Below, piece by piece: positions 1 through 7,410 of a stretch of DNA of 38,424 nucleotides. The DNA is from Nioella sediminis (GTDB lineage: Bacteria; Pseudomonadota; Alphaproteobacteria; Rhodobacterales; Rhodobacteraceae): the NCBI RefSeq assembly GCF_001879695.1, contig NZ_MNBL01000118.1:1-38424 (forward strand), in the 5' to 3' direction. A model generated the notes under the pieces. The model searched no databases and had not been told where the DNA came from. It was given only the letters and a program-made list of their open reading frames with translations. Position 1 is the stretch's first letter, and each line of letters opens with the position of its first letter. The position numbers and the translations under genes are program-made.

Positions 1-95
1 TACGGAAAGCGGTTTCGCCGCGCTGGGGCGCGTCGACCGGGGGGCGGCCCTCGTCAGGCTCCTTCGGAGCCCTCCTCGGGCCGCGTTGCCACGGA
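1..95 (+). repeat. Structured intergenic repeat, long unit, copy A
   Basis: This non-coding stretch shares conserved blocks with the minus strand of 19971-20063: an 11-nt block cggtttcgccg (here 10-20), a gcggccctc block (44-52) and a 15-nt block at 81-95. The 5' block forms a small hairpin (9-12 with 18-21). The centre forms a larger one: outer stem 44-50 with 78-84, inner stem 57-62 with 66-71. The second copy keeps both stems with different sequence in the inner one. The true left edge may lie outside the window. Confidence 0.75.
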
Positions 96-146
96 AAATC
101 GGATGGGGCAGTGCGCCGATCTGACCGGGTGCCGACCGGAAGGTCA

Positions 147-183
147 GGACGCCTCCGGCGGAGGTATTTTGGCCAAGATGAAG
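147..183 (+). repeat. Short terminator-like repeat, copy 1
   Basis: This 37-nt unit recurs at 11196-11235 (plus) and 19882-19918 (minus). It holds a perfect CCTCC-ggc-GGAGG hairpin (152-164) followed by TATTTT, then a conserved GGCCAAGATGAAG tail. A short GC-rich hairpin plus T tract resembles a compact intrinsic terminator, but the conserved tail is not explained by termination alone. It lies 51 nt after the long unit, the same spacing as in the second composite copy. Confidence 0.8.
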
Positions 184-247
184 GGGCCGTATTGCGCGAT
201 GCGCGAGGGTAACGCAGAATTCCGGCGAGCCGATTTTGGGGGGTAGC

Positions 248-1465
248 GTGCAAAGACGGGACGTATTGGCAGCGGTTGCGGCGGGCGTCGCCGGGACGTT
301 TCTGCCGATGGATCGGGGGATGGCCAGCGGAGCGCGGCTGACCGGCTATCTGCGGACGAACTGGAGCCGCGATCCGTTCTGCTTCGGGTCTTACTCCTAC
401 ACACCGCGCGGGCTGTTTCGCGCCGCGCATCGCAGGCTGGCGGAACCGGTGGCGGGACGGATATTTTTTGCCGGGGAGGCCGCAAACCCGGATTACGGCA
501 GCACCGTTCACGCGGCCTATGAATCGGCGGGCCATGCGGTCGAGGCCATCGAGGAGGAAGATCACGGGGATATTGCCGTGATCGGGGCGGGCATTGCCGG
601 GCTGCGCACGGCGCAGATGCTTGCCGATCTGGACTATGACGTGACGATCTACGAGGCGCGCGACCGGATTGGCGGGCGGCTATGGACGGACCGCAGCCTC
701 GGGGTGCCGCTGGACCTTGGGGCGAGCTGGATTCACGGGATGGAGAACAATCCGCTTGTCGGTCTGGCGGAGGATGCTGGCGCGACATTGGTCGAGACCG
801 ATGAAGAGATTGTCTTTCGGCTGAGCGGCGGGGCGTTGCTGGACGCGGAGGAGGTGCCGGACTGGCTGGAGGAGGTCATCTCGATCCAGCACAATGCCGG
901 GGCAAGGCGGGACCAGATCAACCTTGCCGCGTTTCGCGCCCCGACCGATTATGGCGGCGCAGAGGCGGTCATCGCCGAGGGATATGACCGGCTGGTGCCG
1001 GAACTGGCCGGGGACTACACGCTGCTGACCGGCCATGTGGTGCAGCGGGTGACGCTGGGCGGGGGCATCCGGCTGGGGTTTGCCGATGGCACAGAGGCGC
1101 GGCACGATGCGGTTGTTGTCACCGTGCCCCTGGGTGTCTTGCAGGCAGGTCGGATTGTCTTTGACCCGGCCTTGCCGGACACCAAGCAAGAGGCCATTGC
1201 ATCGCTTGGCATGGGGGTGCTGGACAAGCTCTACCTGCAATTCGACGCACCGTTCTGGGAGGGCGATCCGACCTGGATCGTGACCGCTGATACCGGGCTG
1301 CCGCGCGGGCAGTTCAACCAGTGGCTCAACCTGTTGCCGGTTCTGGGCGAGCCGATTCTGCTGGGGTTCAACGGGGCCGATGCGGCGCGGGAGCTGGCGG
1401 GGCAGGATGATGACGCGTTGGTTGGTGCGGCGCTGGCGGTTCTGGAGCGGGCTTATGGGCTTTAG
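248..1465 (+). CDS. Flavin amine oxidase with circularly permuted domain order, Tat signal
   Basis: Predicted FAD-dependent oxidase of primary or polyamines, probably exported by the Tat system (QRRDVLAAVAAG at residues 2-13). The usual family order is Rossmann FAD motif, then substrate domain, then a C-terminal segment with the GSYSY and RIFFAGEA..STVHAAYES motifs. Here that last segment comes first (W39, GSYSY 47-51, RIFFAGEA 71-78, STVHAAYES 85-93). The dinucleotide motif VIGAGIAG (111-118), EARDRIGGR (136-144) and the rest follow, and the protein stops after LERAYGL, just where the C-terminal segment normally starts. No second copy of that segment lies downstream. A GTG at 248 is preferred because the Tat motif then begins at residue 2; an in-frame TTG at 236 is the alternative. 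Length 405 aa. The oxidase family is clear; the substrate is not. Confidence 0.85.
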   Translation: MQRRDVLAAVAAGVAGTFLPMDRGMASGARLTGYLRTNWSRDPFCFGSYSYTPRGLFRAAHRRLAEPVAGRIFFAGEAANPDYGSTVHAAYESAGHAVEAIEEEDHGDIAVIGAGIAGLRTAQMLADLDYDVTIYEARDRIGGRLWTDRSLGVPLDLGASWIHGMENNPLVGLAEDAGATLVETDEEIVFRLSGGALLDAEEVPDWLEEVISIQHNAGARRDQINLAAFRAPTDYGGAEAVIAEGYDRLVPELAGDYTLLTGHVVQRVTLGGGIRLGFADGTEARHDAVVVTVPLGVLQAGRIVFDPALPDTKQEAIASLGMGVLDKLYLQFDAPFWEGDPTWIVTADTGLPRGQFNQWLNLLPVLGEPILLGFNGADAARELAGQDDDALVGAALAVLERAYGL

Positions 1466-1532
1466 CGGCCATATGAGCCTTGGATTCCGGGGCTGCTCGC
1501 GCTAACCGGGGGCGAGGAAACGGAGCGCCCCC

Positions 1533-2633
1533 ATGTCCATGAACAGCTTTGGCCATCTTTTTCGAGTCACCACCTGGGGCGAAAGCCACGGGCCCGCGCT
1601 GGGCGCGACGGTGGATGGCTGCCCGCCGGGGGTGCCGGTGGAGGCCGAGGCGTTGCAGCACTGGCTGGACAAGCGCAAGCCCGGGCAGAACAAGTTCACC
1701 ACGCAGCGACGCGAACCCGATCAGGTGGAGATTCTGTCAGGCGTCTTCGAGGGTGTCAGCACCGGCACGCCCATCCAGCTGATGATCCGCAACACCGATC
1801 AGCGGTCGAAGGATTACGGCGATATTGCCGAGAAGTTCCGGCCCGGACATGCGGATATCACCTATTGGCAGAAATACGGCATCCGCGATTATCGCGGCGG
1901 CGGGCGATCTTCGGCGCGGGAAACGGCGGCGCGGGTGGCGGCGGGCGGCGTGGCGCGCGAGGCGCTGAAGCAGCTTGTGCCGGGGTTGTCGATTACCGGC
2001 TACATGGTGCAGATGGGGCCGCATGGGATCGACCGGGATCGGTTCGACTGGGATGAGATCGAGCGCAACCCGTTCTGGACGCCTGATGCCGGGGCCGCAG
2101 CGGATTGGGCCGCGTATCTCGATGGGCTGCGCAAGACCGGCGACAGTGTCGGCGCGGTGATCGAGGTGACGGTGCGGGGGATGCCCGCGGGCCTTGGCGC
2201 GCCGATCTATGGCAAGCTCGACACCGACCTGGCGGCCGCGATGATGTCGATCAATGCCGTGAAGGGCGTCGAGATCGGCGAGGGCATGAACGCGGCCTGC
2301 CTGACCGGCAGCGAGAATGCGGATGAGATTCGCATGGGGCCAGAAGGGCCGGTCTATGGCTCGAACCATGCAGGGGGCATTCTGGGCGGAATTTCCACCG
2401 GGCAGGATGTGGTGGTGCGGTTTTCGGTCAAGCCGACCTCGTCGATTCTGACGACGCGCAAGACCATCACCAAGTCGGGCGAAGAGACTGAAATCATTAC
2501 AAAAGGTCGCCATGACCCTTGCGTTGGCATTCGGGCGGTTCCGGTGGCCGAGGCGATGGCGGCTTGCGTCTTGCTGGATCACGTGTTGCTGCATCGTGGC
2601 CAGAATGGGGCAAACCGGGGGCAGATCGGCTAA
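1533..2633 (+). CDS. aroC: Chorismate synthase
   Basis: Converts 5-enolpyruvylshikimate-3-phosphate to chorismate, the last common step of aromatic amino acid synthesis, in the cytoplasm with reduced FMN. The protein is 366 aa, the usual length. It shows the family signatures: the N-terminal [19 protein letters not shown], the central RPGHADITY and [17 protein letters not shown] blocks, and the late [20 protein letters not shown] region. The start is the ATG at 1533 (MSMNSFGH), with GGAG 7 nt upstream; a second ATG two codons on is possible. It follows the amine oxidase on the same strand after a 67-nt gap, with no obvious functional link. Confidence 0.97.
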   Translation: MSMNSFGHLFRVTTWGESHGPALGATVDGCPPGVPVEAEALQHWLDKRKPGQNKFTTQRREPDQVEILSGVFEGVSTGTPIQLMIRNTDQRSKDYGDIAEKFRPGHADITYWQKYGIRDYRGGGRSSARETAARVAAGGVAREALKQLVPGLSITGYMVQMGPHGIDRDRFDWDEIERNPFWTPDAGAAADWAAYLDGLRKTGDSVGAVIEVTVRGMPAGLGAPIYGKLDTDLAAAMMSINAVKGVEIGEGMNAACLTGSENADEIRMGPEGPVYGSNHAGGILGGISTGQDVVVRFSVKPTSSILTTRKTITKSGEETEIITKGRHDPCVGIRAVPVAEAMAACVLLDHVLLHRGQNGANRGQIG

Positions 2634-2706
2634 ATTTGCCCCTAATTTCTCCATTCTCCGTTGATAGCCGTGGGGTTCACGTGACTGCCAGCGGAGAGTT
2701 CAGCGT

Positions 2707-3414
2707 ATGCTGAAGGAGTTTTTCAGATCTGAATCGGGCGCAGTGACCACGGATTACGTGGTGCTGAGCGCGGGCGTCGTGGGCGTCGGCATTGCGGTGC
2801 TGAATTCCACGTCGGCGGGCATCGAGAACCTGGCTGGTGACATCGACGCGACCCTTCGTGGACAGATCGTGAATTCCAGCTTTGCGCGGCAGAGTTATTT
2901 CGACGATTTCGAGGACGGAGCAGGGTTCTGGTTCGGCGGCGTGACCGATGGCTCGGACGCGGCCTATGGCGGGCTTCTGGGCCCCTATGGCGGCAGCGGC
3001 GGGGCCGAGATCGTGACCCGGACCTATGACCTGATGTCGGGCTATGATGCTGCGGTGATCGAATTCGACCTGCATGCCATCGACAGCTGGGACAATGAAG
3101 AATTCATCATGTTCGTGGATGGCAACCCGATCAGTTCCCACAACTTCAATTGGCAGTCGGACGGGGTGACAGGCAGCTGGACAACCTCGGATGGCAACTA
3201 CAACGTCACGGTCGAGCCGTCCGGCGACCGTGGGCATATCGGCTATAGTTCCAGTTGGTCCGATCAGAGCTTTACCGTCCGGGTGGAAGTGACCGACCCC
3301 GGCCCGTCGATGAGTGTCGGCTTCGGGTCTACCCTGAACCAGAGTGTCCATGACGAAAGCTGGGCCGTGGACAATGTCGCCGTGACATCGACCAACGACC
3401 CCTCTGACGTCTGA
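2707..3414 (+). CDS. Flp-pilin-like N-terminus fused to an extracellular beta-sandwich domain
   Basis: Function unknown. The first 33 residues look like a Flp/Tad-type prepilin: a short charged leader, a cleavable Gly (G11), Asp-Tyr at +5/+6 (D16, Y17) in place of the usual Glu-Tyr, then a hydrophobic helix (18-32). Flp pilins usually end soon after this helix. This protein continues for about 200 residues rich in Asp, Gly, Ser and aromatics, with an FEDG start (51-54) and a DNVAVTST end. That pattern resembles jelly-roll or lectin-like extracellular domains. GGAGAG lies 8 nt before the ATG. There is no tad gene nearby, so any prepilin peptidase would act in trans. It may instead be a membrane-anchored surface protein. 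Confidence 0.65.
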   Translation: MLKEFFRSESGAVTTDYVVLSAGVVGVGIAVLNSTSAGIENLAGDIDATLRGQIVNSSFARQSYFDDFEDGAGFWFGGVTDGSDAAYGGLLGPYGGSGGAEIVTRTYDLMSGYDAAVIEFDLHAIDSWDNEEFIMFVDGNPISSHNFNWQSDGVTGSWTTSDGNYNVTVEPSGDRGHIGYSSSWSDQSFTVRVEVTDPGPSMSVGFGSTLNQSVHDESWAVDNVAVTSTNDPSDV

Positions 3415-3420
3415 GACGGG

Positions 3421-3819
3421 TCAGCTGAGCCCCAGATCCATCAGTGACTGAATCTCCGAGCGGCTGGTGCCCGCAACGATGCGGCCCAGTTCGGCGTCGC
3501 CACGTAGCACGACCAGGGTCGACCGGCGCGGGATATCGAGGCTTTGGGCCAGTTCGCCTCGCCCATAGGTATCCCAATCCACGCGAATGAAGCTCATTGC
3601 CGCGTCATAGGCGGGGTTCTCGGCGCGGATCGCCTCGACATGGCGTTCCTGGGTGCGGCAGGTCCCGCACCAGGGCGCGAAGAAATCGACGAACAGCGTT
3701 TCGCCGGCGGCAAGGCGCTGCTGCACAAGGCCGGGCGTATAGTCGATATTGCTGGCCCCGGCACGGCCCGCCAGTAACAGCGTGGCTCCGGACATGATCA
3801 ATAGCTCGCGTCGGTTCAT
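3421..3819 (-). CDS. Periplasmic thioredoxin-like protein (WCGTC)
   Basis: Thiol-disulfide oxidoreductase of 132 aa with a twin-arginine-like signal (MNRRELLIMSGATLLLAGRAGA). The active site is WCGTC (C51, C54) after the beta strand FVDFFAP. The segment where thioredoxins carry the cis-proline (I-P-T-L) reads RRSTL here, so Ser100 appears to replace it. The gene lies 12 nt downstream of ccdA on the same strand, so it probably receives electrons from CcdA and reduces periplasmic thiols. It could serve cytochrome c maturation, or a SoxW-like role as in SoxV/SoxW pairs, but no sox or ccm genes are in the window. GGGAGA lies 6 nt before the start. Confidence 0.85.
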   Translation of the reverse strand: MNRRELLIMSGATLLLAGRAGASNIDYTPGLVQQRLAAGETLFVDFFAPWCGTCRTQERHVEAIRAENPAYDAAMSFIRVDWDTYGRGELAQSLDIPRRSTLVVLRGDAELGRIVAGTSRSEIQSLMDLGLS

Positions 3820-3831
3820 CAGGTTTCTCCC

Positions 3832-4551
3832 TTACAGGGCTACCGAGAGATCCTGCAGCCAGTAGGGCAGGATATCGAGCAGCCAGATTTCGATTGCATG
3901 GTGCCAGCGCAGCAGGATCGCGGTGCCGACGAGGATGAAAATGCCGCCAAGCAGCGGGCGGGATCGTTCGGCGATGGCCTGCATCAGCGCTCGGCGACGC
4001 TGGAAAAAGGACCGCGCGCCATAGCCAAGGGCGAGGATGATGGTGGATACGCCAAGGGCAAAGAACACCATGATCGCCGCTGCGCGACCGATTTGTTCAC
4101 CGGCACTGGCCAGCGCGATGGCGCCACCGAGGGTTGGGCCAACGCAAGGCGACCAGACCGCGCCAAGCAGCGCACCGCCAATGGCCTGCCCCTGCCAGCC
4201 GTCGCGGCCATTCAAGCTGGACATCTGGCTGTCCGCTCCGGCGGACACGCCTGCAGTTGCGGTGGCGAAGGCGGCGGAAAAGCGCGGGATCAGCAGGACA
4301 AGGCCAAAGGCGATCATCAGAACCGCGCCCGCCTGCCCTATGGCTTGTTCATCAATGCCAACGGCTCTTCCGGCCAATGCGACAGTCAGGCCGAGCGCCA
4401 CGAAAGACAGGCTCATGCCCCCCGCCAGCGCCAGCGGGCCGAACCGGCTGGCCTGCAAGGAGCCCGCCAGCACGATGGGCAGCACCGGCAGAACGCAGGG
4501 GTTGATGAGGGTCAGAAGACCCGCGCCATAGGCAAAGACAAGTTCCAACAT
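3832..4551 (-). CDS. ccdA: CcdA/DsbD-like transmembrane electron carrier
   Basis: Inner-membrane protein of 239 aa with about six hydrophobic helices. It carries electrons from cytoplasmic thioredoxin to periplasmic thiol partners. The two redox cysteines are visible in their usual contexts: NPCVLPVLP (C19) in the first helix and WSPCVGPT (C136) in the fourth. The region around residues 100-120 is the hydrophilic cytoplasmic loop. The downstream thioredoxin-like gene is very probably its partner and is co-transcribed. The start ATG has only a weak purine-rich site upstream. Confidence 0.92.
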   Translation of the reverse strand: MLELVFAYGAGLLTLINPCVLPVLPIVLAGSLQASRFGPLALAGGMSLSFVALGLTVALAGRAVGIDEQAIGQAGAVLMIAFGLVLLIPRFSAAFATATAGVSAGADSQMSSLNGRDGWQGQAIGGALLGAVWSPCVGPTLGGAIALASAGEQIGRAAAIMVFFALGVSTIILALGYGARSFFQRRRALMQAIAERSRPLLGGIFILVGTAILLRWHHAIEIWLLDILPYWLQDLSVAL

Positions 4552-4619
4552 GCGCCTGTTCTGGCGCGGACGCGCTGTAATGTCATCTGACGCCTGCGTG
4601 AGCGGGCATCACAGTGACG

Positions 4620-5498
4620 TCAGCGGGCGGCGCGGGCCAGTTGCACCGCCAGAATGCCCGCCGCGATGATCGTGACGCCGAGGATATCGGCCCAACCCAG
4701 GCGCTCGCCCAGGATCACAGCTGCGATTGCCACCCCGAAGAACGGGTTGAGGAAATGGAAGGTCGCGCCGCGCGTGGCCCCGATGCGTTGCACCAGCAGA
4801 AACCAGATCCAGGTGGCCAGCAGGCCGGGGGCGAAACAGGTGTAGATGAAGGCAACGATCAGCTGCCAGGACCAGTCCACCACCCAGCTTTCCAGGGCCA
4901 GCGCGAAGGGCACCAGCGCCGCGCCGCCCACCAGCATCTGAAGACCCACGATCATCAGCACGCTGGCCCCGCTGCTCTTGCCAGAGGATGCGCCGGTCAC
5001 GGTCAGCGTGGCGACGGCCAGTGCGATGGCGCCGACGATGCACAGCGCGACGCCAAGCGGATCGACCCCACCGGTCAGCCGCTGCGCCATGATCAGTGCG
5101 ACACCGCCAAAGCCCGCCATGAGCCCAAGCACACCCATGACCGGCAGCTTTTCACGGAAGATGGCCCAGTTCGCTGCGGCCACGATCAGCGGCATGGACG
5201 AGGCAATGATGGCGGCCAGAGAGGCCTCGATCCACTGCATGGCCACGAAATTAAGGCCAAGATAGAGCGCGTTCTGGCAGATGCCGAAGATGATGACCGA
5301 GCGCCACTGGGCGCGGTTCAGTTGCCAGTTCTGACCCAGCGCGCGGGCGATCAGGACGCCGATTGCACCGGAGATGGCAAAGCGGATCGCCAGCGCCGTC
5401 AGTGGCGGGGCGGCGGCCACGATGATACGCGCCGAGGAGAAGGCCGAAGACCAGATCAGGGCGAAAGCCAGCCCCATGCCGATTGCGCGCAGATCCAT
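4620..5498 (-). CDS. EamA/DMT superfamily permease
   Basis: Ten-helix drug/metabolite transporter of 292 aa, with the internal duplication of two EamA halves (about 8-135 and 150-285). The first half starts LAFALIWSSAFSSARIIV, and the second has the typical late block WIWFLLVQRIGATRGATFHFLNPFFGVAIAAVILGERLG. It probably exports an amino acid or other small metabolite; the substrate cannot be read from sequence. GGAG sits 7 nt before the ATG. It lies 55 nt downstream of the WYL regulator on the same strand and may share its transcript, so it could belong to that regulator's unit. Confidence 0.9.
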   Translation of the reverse strand: MDLRAIGMGLAFALIWSSAFSSARIIVAAAPPLTALAIRFAISGAIGVLIARALGQNWQLNRAQWRSVIIFGICQNALYLGLNFVAMQWIEASLAAIIASSMPLIVAAANWAIFREKLPVMGVLGLMAGFGGVALIMAQRLTGGVDPLGVALCIVGAIALAVATLTVTGASSGKSSGASVLMIVGLQMLVGGAALVPFALALESWVVDWSWQLIVAFIYTCFAPGLLATWIWFLLVQRIGATRGATFHFLNPFFGVAIAAVILGERLGWADILGVTIIAAGILAVQLARAAR

Positions 5499-5553
5499 GC
5501 CGTGTCTCCGTTTCTTGCCCTGTTAACTGCCTTATCCCGCGACGCGGGAAAGG

Positions 5554-6240
5554 TCAGCCCCCATTCCGCAGTTGGTCCACATAGTCACGCAGCAGGCGCA
5601 CCCGGTGCGGGCGGAAGGAGTCGTCTGTTTCTGTCAGGCTTTCGATCTGTTCGGGGTCGAACTTTCGAAAGCCCTGACGCAGGCAACACCATGCAAGGAC
5701 GAACTGGCGCGGTTCGAGGAAGATGATGGAAAGGGGCCAGATACGGCGGTGCGTTCTGGCGCCCAACCGATCGCAGTAGGTGATGTCGACTGCACGCTCG
5801 GCCCACGATGCCTGACGCAGCGGTTCCAGCAGTTCCGACGCGCGGGCGGACGGTCGGAAACGATAGACCATGCTGACCGCGTGGGCGGCCTGCTGCGCGA
5901 CCCGTTCCGGCAAGCGCGCGGTGATCTTGGCCAGCGCCCGGTCTGCGGCGTCCGCCAGGGCGGTGTCGCCGAATGCACTGACCTCCGCCAGTCCCAGGAC
6001 AAGCGCCTCGACCTCGTGCCGGTCGAACATCTGCGGCGGCACGGCGGGGTCTTCGGTGAGACGGTAGCCATAGCCGGCCTCGCCGTCGATCAACGCACCT
6101 GCCGCGCGCAGGCTGTCGATGTCACGGTAGAGCGTGCGCTCGGACACGCCGGTTTCCTCGGCCAGCCGTGCTGCGGTGACGGGCGGGGGCAGGCTGCGCA
6201 ACAGGTGCAGCAGGCGAAACAGGCGGTCGGTGCGGGGCAT
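5554..6240 (-). CDS. YafY-type HTH/WYL-domain transcriptional regulator
   Basis: DNA-binding regulator of 228 aa. An N-terminal HTH_11 domain (RLFRLLHLLRSLPPPVTAARLAEETGVSERTLYRDIDSLRAAG) is followed by a GYGYRL wing near residue 57 and a C-terminal WYL domain (about 140-205: ITYCDRLGARTHRRIWPLSIIFLEPRQFVLAWC). WYL domains bind small ligands or nucleic acid; the ligand here is unknown. It is divergent from the GST gene at 6319, the usual layout for a local regulator. Two CTGAC repeats one helical turn apart sit just before its own start, suggesting autoregulation. AGGAG lies 4 nt before the ATG. Confidence 0.92.
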   Translation of the reverse strand: MPRTDRLFRLLHLLRSLPPPVTAARLAEETGVSERTLYRDIDSLRAAGALIDGEAGYGYRLTEDPAVPPQMFDRHEVEALVLGLAEVSAFGDTALADAADRALAKITARLPERVAQQAAHAVSMVYRFRPSARASELLEPLRQASWAERAVDITYCDRLGARTHRRIWPLSIIFLEPRQFVLAWCCLRQGFRKFDPEQIESLTETDDSFRPHRVRLLRDYVDQLRNGG

Positions 6241-6247
6241 GACGCTC

Positions 6248-6265
6248 CTGACGGAAACTGACAGG
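6248..6265. promoter_or_regulatory. Candidate operator between WYL regulator and GST
   Basis: CTGAC occurs at 6248-6252 and again at 6258-6262 (extended to CTGACAGG), exactly 10 nt apart and so on the same face of the helix. The pair lies 8-25 nt upstream of the regulator start and 54 nt or more upstream of the divergent GST start. Position and phasing suggest binding by the regulator; this is inference. Confidence 0.35.
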
Positions 6266-6318
6266 ATGGGGGGAGCATATACGGGTCATTCAACAACTCA
6301 AGACAAAGGATCTCTTCC

Positions 6319-6933
6319 TTGCTGACGCTTTACCACGCCCCTTTCAGCCGCTCGACGCGGATCGTTGCGCTGATCCATGACCTTGGCCTTCAGGACCGGG
6401 TTCAGATTGAACCGGTGACCGTTTCCCGCACGGATGGCAGCGGCGGGCGTGACCCGAAGAACCCGCACCCAGAGGGCAAGGTGCCGCTGCTGGTGCATGA
6501 CGGCGCGGTGATCCGGGAATCGTTGGCCATCGCGCTGTACCTGTCAGAGCTGGCCCCGGAGGCCGGGCTGGCCCGCCCCATCGGCGCAGCGGATCGCGGC
6601 CCGTTCCTGAGCTGGCTGTCATGGTATAGCGGCGTTCTGGAACCGGTGATCGTACTGACCCTATGCGAGCTGGAGCACCCGGTGCTGACCACCACGTTCC
6701 GGGGTCTGCCCGAGGCCACGGAACGGCTGGCCGACGCGCTGAAGGGGAACAGCTATCTGATGGGCGATGACTTCACGATTGCCGACCTGATCATCGCTTC
6801 CACGTTCAGCACCCTGCCGCAACTGATGCCCGACAGTCCGGACATTCAGGGTTGGGTTGCGCGCTGCGCCAATCGCCCGGCCATGCAGGCGGCATTGGCC
6901 TATGACGCGGAACTGATGGCGGCGACCGCCTGA
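6319..6933 (+). CDS. Glutathione S-transferase family protein
   Basis: Cytosolic GST-fold protein of 204 aa. The N-terminal thioredoxin-fold half starts LTLYHAPFSRSTRIVALIHDLG, with the Ser of PFSRS in the usual position for glutathione activation. The glutathione-binding block is HPEGKVPLLVHDGAVIRESLAIALYLSEL. The C-terminal helical half contains NSYLMGDDFTIADLIIAS. The start is a TTG with AAAGGA 8 nt upstream; no ATG fits the conserved N-terminus. It is divergent from a WYL regulator that probably controls it. The substrate is unknown. Confidence 0.9.
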   Translation: MLTLYHAPFSRSTRIVALIHDLGLQDRVQIEPVTVSRTDGSGGRDPKNPHPEGKVPLLVHDGAVIRESLAIALYLSELAPEAGLARPIGAADRGPFLSWLSWYSGVLEPVIVLTLCELEHPVLTTTFRGLPEATERLADALKGNSYLMGDDFTIADLIIASTFSTLPQLMPDSPDIQGWVARCANRPAMQAALAYDAELMAATA

Positions 6934-6942
6934 AACGAAAAA

Positions 6943-6964
6943 GGGCCGCCCGAAAAGGCGGCCC
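6943..6964 (-). terminator. Intrinsic terminator of HU gene
   Basis: A perfect 8-bp GC stem (GGGCCGCC / GGCGGCCC, loop cgaaaa) lies between two convergent genes. Read on the minus strand it is followed by a run of six T, so it serves the HU gene best. On the plus strand only AATTCT follows, so termination of the GST transcript would be weaker. Confidence 0.85.
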
Positions 6965-6988
6965 AATTCTGTTGGAACGGTCCGGCGA

Positions 6989-7279
6989 TTAGCCGTTGAC
7001 GCTGTCCTTCAGAGCCTTCGCAATGGTCACCTTGACCACCTTGTCGGCCTCTTTCTTGATCTGCTCACCCGTGGCAGGGTTGCGCACCATACGCTCGGGG
7101 CGTTCGCGGCAATACACTTTGCCGATACCGGGAAGGGTCACGGCGCCGCCAGCGGCGACTTCTTTGGACACGACGGCGGTCACTGCGTCGAGCGCTGCGG
7201 AAGCAGCTTTCTTGTCGCTGCCCATCTCTTCGGCAAGGGCTGCAACAAGCTGGGTCTTGGTCATGGGCTTTTGTGCCAT
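6989..7279 (-). CDS. hup: HU family DNA-binding protein
   Basis: Small basic nucleoid protein of 96 aa that bends and compacts DNA as a dimer. The HU fold is clear: an N-terminal helix pair (MTKTQLVAALAEEMGSDKKAASAALDAV), GIGKVY at the start of the beta arm, RNPATGE at the arm tip, and the closing helix VVKVTIAKALKDSVN. The arm motif keeps the intercalating Pro of RNPATGE, so DNA bending should be intact. AAGGAG is 8 nt before the ATG. A strong terminator follows. A perfect 7-bp inverted repeat sits next to a candidate -10 element in its promoter region. Confidence 0.95.
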   Translation of the reverse strand: MAQKPMTKTQLVAALAEEMGSDKKAASAALDAVTAVVSKEVAAGGAVTLPGIGKVYCRERPERMVRNPATGEQIKKEADKVVKVTIAKALKDSVNG

Positions 7280-7338
7280 GTTCTGTTCTCCTTAACTGCC
7301 CGAACCCATGGGGCTCGTTGCGGGAAAGCTACCCGAAT

Positions 7339-7368
7339 ATTGTAGGGGCACACAATGACTAGTGTGCC
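7339..7368 (-). promoter_or_regulatory. Candidate HU promoter -10 and adjoining operator palindrome
   Basis: On the minus strand, TACAAT (7344-7339) is a good -10 element about 60 nt before the HU start. Immediately upstream of it is a perfect inverted repeat, GGCACAC-N8-GTGTGCC (7347-7368), covering the -35 to -10 spacer. The -35 itself is weak. A protein bound to the palindrome would block or replace RNA polymerase contacts. Both assignments are by inspection. Confidence 0.4.
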
Positions 7369-7410
7369 ATTTCCTCAAAAAACAAGCATTTTGGGGCAAA
7401 TTCCCCAGCG

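Noticed and set aside
3421-4551. Sox sulfur-oxidation locus (SoxV/SoxW)
   Set aside because: The CcdA/thioredoxin pair fits but no soxXYZABCD gene is in the window.
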